From Vespa crabro (lineage: Eukaryota > Arthropoda > Insecta > Hymenoptera > Vespidae), in the NCBI RefSeq assembly GCF_910589235.1, contig NW_025813595.1, positions 5,968,501 through 6,032,500 on the forward strand: DNA of 64,000 bases, written 5' to 3'. Under the pieces are notes generated by a model that saw only the letters and a list, made by a program, of their open reading frames with translations, did not search any database and was not told where the DNA came from. The translations under genes were made by a program, and so were the position numbers. Of the stretch, positions 55,750-64,000 are shown piece by piece. Numbering within the stretch: the stretch's first letter is position 1; every line of letters starts with the position of its first letter.

Positions 55750-56986
55750 CGATTATTACGATAATAACGATAATAATAATAATAAAGATAATGAAAATAA
55801 TAATTATAACAATAAAAACAATAATAAAGGTAATAACGATAATAATAATAACACTAATAACAATAATATCGACAATAACGTTAATTTCGATAATAATAAT
55901 AACAATTATAGTGATAATAACGATAAGAATTATAATAATATTAATAATAATATAAATGACAACGATTATAACGCTAATTATGATAAGTTTATACCTAGAA
56001 TAAGGATAATAATAATAAGAAAGATAATTATGATAACAATAACAACAATTATAATGATATTAACGAAAAAATAATAATTATAAGACCTATAAGAACGATA
56101 ATATAGATAATAATAGTAGTAATAATAACAATATTAGCAAAAATAACGATAATAACGATAACAATATTAACGAAAATAACGTTAGTTATAACAATATTAA
56201 TAACAATAATAACGATAATAAAGATAACAATAATACTCAATAAAGATAATGACGATAATAACGTTAATAATAATAATAATAACTATAATAATAATAACTA
56301 TAAAAACGATAATAACCATAACAACGAAAAAAACGATGATACCGATAATAATAAAAAGAATAATAATATTAAATAAAATAGCGATAATAACGGTAAGAAC
56401 GATATAAATAGTAGTAAAAATAAACGTAATAACGATAATAAGGATAATTACATTAAAGTAAATAACGATAATAAAGACAATAATATTAATAATAATAATG
56501 AGAATAATGATAATAACGATAATAATTATATCGTAAATAACGACAATAATAGTAATAATAATAACGTTGATAAGGAAAATAACGATAACATCGGTAAGAA
56601 TAATAAAAAAATAGAGACAATAACGATAATAACGACATTTATTATAATAATAATAACGAAAAATATAGATTATATCGATAATAATAATAACGATAATGAG
56701 GACAAAAGTAATAATAATATTAATGGTAATAACGATAATAATGATAATATCGATAATAATTATAACGTAAATGACGACGATAATAATAATCATAATAACG
56801 ATAATAAGGATAAATACGATAACATCGATAATAATAATAGCAACATTAACATTAATATCAATAAAAACGGTGATAACCATAATAATAATAATAATGTTAA
56901 TGATAATAACGATAATAACGGTAATAGTAATAACGACAATAACAACAATATTAATAATATTAATAAGGATAACAACGATAATAACG

Positions 56987-56990
<4 letters not shown>
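55750..56990. repeat. Array background
   Basis: Degenerate array. The patch at 56,770-56,850 matches 48,390-48,470. The TACCTAGAATAAGG word near 55,992 is unique here. No gene seen. Confidence 0.6.
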
Positions 56991-57023
<33 letters not shown>

Positions 57024-57356
57024 CATTAATAACGATCATAACGATAATAACGATAATAGCGATATTAATTATAATAATTATAACGAAAATAACGTCAACA
57101 ACGATAATTATGATAATAATAATAATAAAAATATCGATAATAATGATTATAACGATAAAAACTATAAAGACGACAATGATATTGATAATAATAATGAAAA
57201 AAAATATAAAGTCGATGACGATAATAGCGATAATAGTAGGAGTAGTAATATCAATAATAACAATAATAATGACAATAAAGATAATAACGATAATTATATT
57301 TACGATTATAATGAAAATAGTAATTATAATAATAACAAATTATACCGATAATAACG

Positions 57357-57399
<43 letters not shown>
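57357..57399 (+). repeat. Pure (AAT)n microsatellite
   Basis: About 43 bp of uninterrupted triplets in a copied block. The equivalent place in the other copy (about 9,500-9,545) is interrupted by GATAATAATC-type units, so pure tracts are lost or gained after duplication. Confidence 0.88.
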
Positions 57400-57400
<1 letters not shown>

Positions 57401-58393
57401 GATAATAACGGTATTAACGTTAATAACGATGATTACGCTAAGAACTATAATAACGATAGTTACGATAATAAATATAATAATAATATAGATAACTTCGATA
57501 TTTACGATAATAACGATAATAATATTAATGATAATAACGACAAAGAATAATAATAAAATATCAATTGTAACAATAATAACGATAATGACGATAATGTCGA
57601 TAATAATGAAACGATAGTGACTATGATAATAATAACGATCATAAAGTTTATAAAGAAAATAATAAGAATAATAATTATAGTAGTAGTTGAAATAATAACG
57701 ATAATAAGGGTAATAAAAACGACAATAATGACGATATTAACGAAATTAGTTATAACAATATTAACGAAAACAACGATAAATACATTAATAATAAAAGTAA
57801 TAATAACGGAAGTAAGTATAATAACGCTGACAAATATAATATTAATAACAATTATAACTATAATAACGATAATAACGGTAAAAACAATAATAATTATTGT
57901 AATAATAATAGTAATAATAATAATGATAATTACGATAATAACGATAATAATAATAGTTATAGTAACATTATAACAATATTAACGATAACAACGATAATAA
58001 AGATATCTATAATAGCGAAAATAAAGACAACAATAATATCAATAATAATAATAATAATAATAAGTGTAATAACGATAATAACGAAAATAACTTCAATAAT
58101 AATAATAATAAAATAATAATAATAATAATATTAATAATAATAACGATAATAATATTACTAATAACGACATTAATAACTATAATAAATATAATAACGATAT
58201 GATATTAACGAAAAAAAAGATAATAGTAGTAATAGTAATAACGATAATAACGATAATAACGACAATAAAAATAATCATAATAAAAATAATAATGATATTA
58301 TCGAAAATAATGATAATAACGATAATAATAATAACAATAATAACGATAATAACTATAATAGAGGTTATGACGGTAATGCAGACAGTAAAAATA

Positions 58394-58394
<1 letters not shown>

Positions 58395-58440
<46 letters not shown>

Positions 58441-58441
58441 T
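58395..58441 (+). repeat. Pure (AAT)n microsatellite
   Basis: About 47 bp, at the place equivalent to 10,774-10,814. Confidence 0.9.
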
Positions 58442-58497
58442 TAAAGATTACAACGAAAATAATGATAATAATAGCAGTAATAATAACAATAATAACG

Positions 58498-58529
<32 letters not shown>

Positions 58530-58864
58530 GATAATAACGATAATATCGATAATAATAATAATATTAACAACGATTATAAGAATAATAACGATAACATCGA
58601 TAATAATAATAACAATAATATCGATAATAGCGATAATAACGATAATAACATTATTAATAGTAATAAGAATAAATATAATATCGATAATATGTGTAATAAT
58701 AATAAAGTTTATAACGATAAAAACGACAATAACTATCATAAGAATAACAAATGTAACGATAATAATGATAATAATAAAAACAACATTAATAACAATATTA
58801 AAGTAAATAGTAATAACAATAGTAACGAAAACAACCGTAACAACATGAATAATAATTATAATCC

Positions 58865-59470
58865 TATCGAAAGTAATTAAAATAACGGTGACAACTATAA
58901 TATTAATAACATTAATAACGATAATAACGATAACAACTATAGTAATAATACTAATAATAACGATAATAAGGATATTAATGGCAATATGGATAATAACAGT
59001 AATATTAATAGTCATATTAAAGATAATAACGATAATAACGTTACTAACGACAATAGCGATACTAATATTATCAATATTAAGGATAATATCGTTAAAAATT
59101 ATAACAATATTCACGATAATATCGATAATAATAATAACAAAAACAATAATAACGATAATAACAATAATAAAATTTATAATAATAACGATAATAATGATAA
59201 TAACGATAATAACCATGATAATAATAGTAATAATAAAGGTAATAACGATAGAAAAAGATTCTAACAATAATAATAATAACAACAATAAAGATAATAGTGA
59301 CTATGATGATAAGAAAGATAATAAAAATAATAAAAATTAAAATAATAACGAAAATAATGATGATAATCATAATAATAACAGTAATAATAACAATATTAAG
59401 AATATTAACTATTATAACGATTATAACGATAATAGTAGGGGTAATAATAACAATAATAATAAAAGTAATA
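58865..59470 (+). repeat. A-B-C-D box element, copy at 58.9 kb
   Basis: Box A GGTGAC 58,887, box B TATTAAAG 59,015 (128 bp), box C GATTCTAAC 59,257 (242 bp after B, about 37 bp longer than other copies) and an AACAATATTAAGAATATTAA box D near 59,390. Between C and D the text GACTATGATGATAAGAAAG parallels 7,013 or so and 24,440 or so. Confidence 0.72.
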
Positions 59471-59479
59471 AATAAGATA

Positions 59480-60275
59480 ATGACGATATTAACGATAATA
59501 AGGAAAATAACAATAAAAATAATAACGATAATAATAGTAGCAATAATAACAATAATAACACTAATAACTATAATTGCGATAATAATAGTAATAATAATAA
59601 CAATAATAACAATAATATTGTTAATAAGGTTATTACCGATGATAATGATAATTATAATATTCATAATAACTATAATAAGGAAATTATCGATAATAATAAT
59701 AACGATAATAACGATCAGAATATTATCGATGAAAACGATAAAATCGAAAATAATAATAAAAACTTTAACGATAAAATGGATAATAATAATAATAATTTTA
59801 ACGTTAAAAACCATAATAATAATAATAATAGCAATAATAACCGTAAGAACGAAAATAAAGAGGATAATAATAACGATAATAACAATAAGAGTAATAATAA
59901 TAATATCGATAGTAACAGTAATAAATATAATGACGATAATAACGATGATGATAATAACGATAATGACGATCGATATAATAACGATAATATCTTTAATAAC
60001 GATAATAATAATTATAATAATAGCGATAATATCAATAATTATGGTAATAACAATAATAATTTTAATAGTGATTGCATTAGTAACGATATTTACGATAATA
60101 ATAATAATAATAATAAAAATAATAACATTATTAACGATAATAACGATAATAATAACAACAATATTAACGAGAGTATCGACAATAATAATAAGAATAATAA
60201 TAATAACCTCAATAACGATAATAACGCTAGTAATGATAATAAAAAACTTAATAATAACAAATATTAAGAATAATA
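59480..60275. repeat. Array background
   Basis: Degenerate array. CGATCGATATAAT at about 59,968 is a rare GATCGATC-like word. No confident second copy and no gene. Confidence 0.6.
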
Positions 60276-60279
60276 ATTA

Positions 60280-60960
60280 TAATAACAAAAATAACGATAA
60301 TAATAATAGTACTAATAACAATAATAACAACAATATTGCTAATAACGATAATAACGATAATAATAATAACGATAATAACGATAATAATGATAATAACGAT
60401 AATAGTAAGAAAAATATTGTAACAATAATAACGATAATAACGAAAAATACGTTAATAACGGTATTGATAATAACGATAATAACGTTAATAACGTTAATAA
60501 TAATGGTACTAATAACAATAGTAATAACATTAGCGATAATAATAATAATAATTATTACGATAAACAAACATAATAACCATAATAATTATAGTAATTATAA
60601 TAATTATTATGATAAACACGATAATAATGATATTAATTATAATAATAATATTAATAATAATAAAAACTTTATTAACTATATTTACGATAATATCGATAAT
60701 AATATTAGTAATAATACCGATAATAACGATTATAATAGCATTAATAATAATAATAATAAGATTAATAAAAATAATAATAATTTTAACAATATTTACGATA
60801 ATTACGATGATAATAACAATAATAACGATAACAATGATGTTTAAAATAATAATAAAAATATCAATAATAAAGTTAATTACGATAATAAAGATAATAATAA
60901 TAATATTAATAACAACAATAACTGTAATAAAGATAATAACGATAATAACGATAATAAGGA
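60280..60960 (+). repeat. Duplicated block, copy 2 (partner 10,940-11,930)
   Basis: GAAAAATACG 60,442, the double AATAACGTT run, ATTACGATAAACAA and a GATAAACACGATAATAATGA run near 60,611, all in the order of copy 1. It is shorter than copy 1 because text between 11,290 and 11,470 is largely missing. Confidence 0.8.
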
Positions 60961-60964
60961 TAAT

Positions 60965-61600
60965 ATTAATAAAATTAATATTGATGGAACAGTAATAATG
61001 ATAATAACGATAATAACGATAAAAATAATAATATTAATAATAATTATAATAACAATAATAACGATAATAATAATTACGATAATGACGATAATAATAAAAA
61101 TAATAATAATTACGATAAATAGCATAATAACGATAATAATAGTAGTAATAATAATAATAACTAATTATATCAATAAAAATAATAACAACGATAATAATAA
61201 TGACAATAATAACGATAACGATGGAAAAAATGATAATAACGATGACATTAATAAAGGTAAAAACTATAATATCGATAATAACGGTAATGATAATGACGAT
61301 ATTCAAAGATAATAAAGGTAATAAAGATAATAATATTAACGATAATAACGACAAGTTTATGAATAATAATAACGATAATAACATTAATAACGATAATAGT
61401 TGTAATAATAATACTAATAACAATAATACCGATAATAAACTTATTAATAATAATAATAAAACAAGAGTAACGATAATAAATATAATAACAATATTAATAA
61501 TAGTGACAATAACGAAAATAGCAATAATATTAATTACTATAATGAGTATAATAACAATAATAACGATAATAACCTTACTAACGATAATAATAATATCAAT
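60965..61600. repeat. Array background
   Basis: Degenerate array. Words GATGGAACAG (60,982 or so) and GATGGAAAAAATG (61,219 or so) are unusual but single. No gene seen. Confidence 0.6.
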
Positions 61601-61629
61601 ATTAACGATAACATCGAAAATAATAATAA

Positions 61630-62055
61630 TAAGAATAATAATAATAATAAAAATGAGGATAATATCGATGACAACGAAAATAATATTAGTCATAATAGTA
61701 TCGATAATAACAATAATAACGAAAATAACGTTAATCACGATAATTTCGATAATAATAATAACAATTATAACAGTAATAAAGATAATAGCGATAATAACAA
61801 TAACAATAATAACGATAATAAAGATATTAACGATAATAATATCAGTAATAATAATAAAGAAAATAACGATATTTACGATAATAACGACAATTACGATAAT
61901 AATAATAAAAATAGTAACGATAACAACGATGATATCGATAATAACGGTAATAATAATAATATTAACGGTAATAACGATAATTACAATAATAACGATATAG
62001 ATAAAAATAATAATATAGATAATTCCGAAAATAATCATAACTATATTAACGATAA
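61630..62055 (+). repeat. Third copy of the 13.0-13.4 kb segment
   Basis: AAATGAGGA 61,651 and ATTCCG 62,022 lie exactly 48,649 bp from 13,002 and 13,373. The two copies thus have no net length change over 371 bp, and the 52,637-53,007 copy differs by 1 bp. Only scattered substitutions are visible. Confidence 0.9.
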
Positions 62056-62059
62056 TAAC

Positions 62060-62766
62060 GATAATAATAATAATAGTAATAATAATAATAACGATAATAA
62101 CAATAATGACGGTAATAATAATAATCATAATGAAGATATTAACGATAACATCAACAATAATAATTATAATTATAATAATAACAGTAACCATAATATCTAT
62201 AATATCGATAATAACGATAATAACAATAACGATAGTAATGATAATATCGATAATACTAAGAACAATATAATTTATAATATCGGTAATAATAATAATAATA
62301 ACGATAATATCGATAATAACGATAATAATGATAATAAAGATAATAAAGATAATAAAGATAACAACGATAATATCGATTATAACGAAAATAGTAATTACGA
62401 TAATGACGGAAATAATAATAATAATAATAAAGATAATAACGATAATTACGATAATGACGATAATATTAATTAAGATAATAACGTTAATAACGTAAATAGC
62501 GATAATAATAATAGTAATAATAACAATAATAACGATAACAACGATTATAATGATAAGAACGATAATAATAGAAGTAATAATAACAATATTAAAAATAATA
62601 AGTAAAATAACAATAATAACGATAATGAAAAGAATAATAATAGTAATGATAATAAAGATAATTACGATATTAACGATAATAATAATAGTAATAATAAAAA
62701 AATAACAATAATATCGTTAATAACGATAATATCGATATTAATAATAACGATAATAACGACAATAAA

Positions 62767-62800
<34 letters not shown>

Positions 62801-62915
62801 TAGATAATAACAATAATAACGATAATAATAATATTAAAAATAACAATATTAACAATAAAAACGATAATAAGGATAATAATACTTACAATAATATTGATAA
62901 TAACAATAATAACGA
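62060..62915. repeat. Array background with a D-like word
   Basis: Degenerate array. AGAAGTAATAATAACAATAT at about 62,570 resembles box D with its AGTAATAATAACAATATTAA context but has no neighbouring boxes. No gene seen. Confidence 0.6.
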
Positions 62916-62919
62916 TATT

Positions 62920-63415
62920 AACTATAATAAAATTAATAACTATATTTACGTTAACAACGATAATGAAATTAGGAATAATAGCGATAATAACGATAATTAC
63001 GTTAATAATAATAATAACATTAATAACGACATAAACGGTGATAACGATAATAATAATAACGGTAATGACAATAATAATAATAATAGTAATAACGATAATA
63101 ATTATAATAACGTTAATAATAATAACAATATTAACGGCAATATTAATAATAATAATAATAAAGATAATAGTAATAATAATAATAGTAATGACATTAATAA
63201 ACATTACAACGCAAATAACGATAATAACGATAACAATAATAACGATTATTATGATAATAACGAAAATAATAAAAACGATAGAAACGTTAATAGTAATAAT
63301 AATAGTAAATATAAATACGATAATGCATTTAATAATAATAAAAATAATAACGATAATAAAGATAATAGCGATATAAACGATGATGAAACCAAAAAATTAG
63401 AAAATAACGATTATA
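62920..63415 (+). repeat. Duplicated block, copy 2 (partner 2,730-3,230)
   Basis: GATAGAAACG 63,278 and AAACCAAAAA 63,386 match 3,096 and 3,202 (offset 60,182 and 60,184), with AAAATTAATAACTATATT upstream in both. Confidence 0.7.
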
Positions 63416-63419
63416 ATAA

Positions 63420-63668
63420 TAAATATAGTTAAGATAAAAACGATATTTATTATAGTAACAATAATAATTATAACAATAATAAAGTAACGATAATAAATAT
63501 AATAATAATAAAGACAATAACGATAATAATGATAATAACGATAATACCGATAATAACGAAATAATAATAATAATAATGAGGATAATAACGCTTATAACGG
63601 AAATAATAATAATACCAATATCGCCAATAACGATAATAACGTTAATAACCATAAAGCGACAATAATAA

Positions 63669-63699
<31 letters not shown>

Positions 63700-63850
63700 A
63701 TCGATAATAATGATAATAACGACAATAATAATAATAAAAATAATATTAATAATAATAACGATAATAACGATAATAATAATAGTTATATTAACAATAATAA
63801 CACAAAATAACGATAATAACGATAATAACGATAATAATAATAATAACGAC
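63420..63850. repeat. Array background
   Basis: Degenerate array leading into a K unit. AACCATAAAGCGACAATAAT near 63,648 is the only unusual word. No gene seen. Confidence 0.6.
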
Positions 63851-64000
63851 ATTAATAACTATAATAAATATAATAACGATATGGTATTAACTATAATGAC
63901 GACAATAGTAGTAATAGTAATAACGATAATAACGATAATAACAGCAATAAAATTAATAATAATAAAGATAATAACGATATTATCGAAAATAAAGTTAAAA
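63851..64000 (+). repeat. Partial K unit cut by the window edge
   Basis: ATTAATAACTATAATAAATA lead-in, ATGGTATTAAC at 63,881, CGACAATAGTAGTAATAG, CAGCAATAAAATTAAT and TCGAAAATAAAG follow the order of the 35,020 and 37,205 units. The unit is incomplete because the window ends at 64,000. Confidence 0.85.

Larger units (their letters stand above)
57000..58480 (+). repeat. Duplicated block, copy 2 (partner 9,140-10,900)
   Basis: AACGTCAAC 57,091, GTCGATGACG 57,211, TATCAATTG 57,559, TTGAAATAAT 57,687, box A 57,836, one K box 58,199 and ATTACAACG 58,447. The offset is 47,865-47,867 in the first part and 47,626 at the end. This copy lacks one K unit present at 10.27-10.65 kb. Confidence 0.85.
1..64000 (+). 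repeat. Degenerate GATAATAAC / (AAT)n satellite-like array filling the window
   Basis: Every stretch examined is made of imperfect GATAATAAC 9-mers interspersed with AAT triplets and one-base variants (AAC, AAA, AGT, ATC, ATT, AAG). The ideal unit is 7/9 A+T with A:T of 5:2 on this strand. The A-rich strand stays on + throughout, with no inverted segment seen. G occurs almost only in GAT, CG or AG/GG variants, and C mostly in AAC, ATC or CG. No stretch longer than a few tens of bases departs from this texture. The word has stops in only one of six frames, so long meaningless open frames arise on both strands. Known simple satellites of this kind are heterochromatic in several eukaryotes; that placement here is inference. 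No promoter, terminator, tRNA or rRNA was seen. Confidence 0.95.

Noticed and set aside
59297..60844. Open frame of 515 codons on the plus strand
   Set aside because: It reads Ile/Thr in its first part and Asn/Asp in its second part. That is a slip of phase in the array, not a two-domain protein.
1..64000. Telomeric repeat array
   Set aside because: The unit GATAATAAC/GTTATTATC does not match known telomere repeats (TTAGGG, TTAGG, TTTAGGG and similar), lacks the G-rich strand, and is far more degenerate than telomeres.
1..64000. TATA boxes, polyadenylation signals (AATAAA) and other short regulatory words
   Set aside because: They appear constantly as chance variants of the unit, with no gene nearby to give them meaning.
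1..64000. Transposon or retroelement remnants, tRNA or rRNA genes
   Set aside because: No terminal repeats flanking non-array sequence, no transposase or reverse-transcriptase motifs in any frame, and no G+C-rich stem sequences of tRNA or rRNA.
1..64000. Assembly artefact or sequencing error array
   Set aside because: Not fully excluded. The ordered rare words with diverged copies look like true evolution rather than random error, but collapsed or mis-joined copies at mosaic junctions remain possible and need raw long reads.

Overview
I find no protein-coding gene, RNA gene, CRISPR array or recognisable transposon in this window. All 64 kb is one kind of DNA: an A+T-rich, trinucleotide-textured, satellite-like array. 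It is built from degenerate copies of a 9-bp word, GATAATAAC (GTTATTATC on the other strand), mixed with (AAT)n and single-base variants such as AAC, AAA, ATC, ATT, AGT and AAG. The orientation never changes: the A-rich strand is the + strand from end to end. Long open frames occur everywhere only because the word lacks stop codons in five of six frames. They read as poly-(N/D/K), poly-(I/T/M), poly-(I/V/F), poly-(L/S) or poly-(Y/R/C), with no domain, no composition boundary and no sensible start.

The window suggests a nuclear repeat region of a eukaryote (heterochromatin, pericentromere, subtelomere, or a sex or B chromosome). A 64-kb stretch of degenerate simple-sequence DNA with no genes would be very unusual in a bacterium, archaeon or phage. 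I cannot name the organism. CpG-containing words (AACGAT, ATCGAT, AACGTT) are abundant, which argues against heavy CpG methylation over a long period. Simple AATAAC-type satellites are known from Drosophila, but that is only an analogy.

Above the 9-bp texture there is real higher-order structure. Rare words of unusual composition recur in fixed order and at nearly fixed distances, showing that the array was amplified in blocks of hundreds to thousands of bases. Main pairs: 4.2-6.6 with 48.9-51.25 kb (partial third copy 22.2-22.9); 7.74-7.81 with 51.26-51.33; 8.1-8.8 with 37.7-38.3 and 55.0-55.7; 9.2-10.9 with 57.0-58.5; 10.95-11.9 with 60.3-60.95; 11.85-13.4 with 51.44-53.05, and 13.0-13.4 again at 61.65-62.05; 17.15-20.96 with 38.98-42.54; 30.43-31.0 with 45.84-46.37; 31.2-32.85 with 44.2-45.57; 36.67-38.35 with 54.1-55.74; 2.7-3.2 with 62.9-63.4. 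The right third (48.9-63.4 kb) is a mosaic whose pieces match scattered parts of the left two thirds.

The recurrent sub-elements are: an A-B-C-D-E box series (GGTGAC, TATTAAAG, GATTCTAAC and so on, about 10 partial copies); an F-G pair spaced exactly 122 bp in three copies; an I-J pair spaced 161-162 bp in four copies; a K unit of about 380-490 bp that occurs in local tandem (10 K boxes); and an ACGCGT box placed exactly 63 bp before ATGGAAGAT in all four copies. Offsets between duplicated blocks change by amounts that are not multiples of three, direct evidence against coding constraint. Everything here was read by eye; block edges are approximate and no identity percentages were computed.
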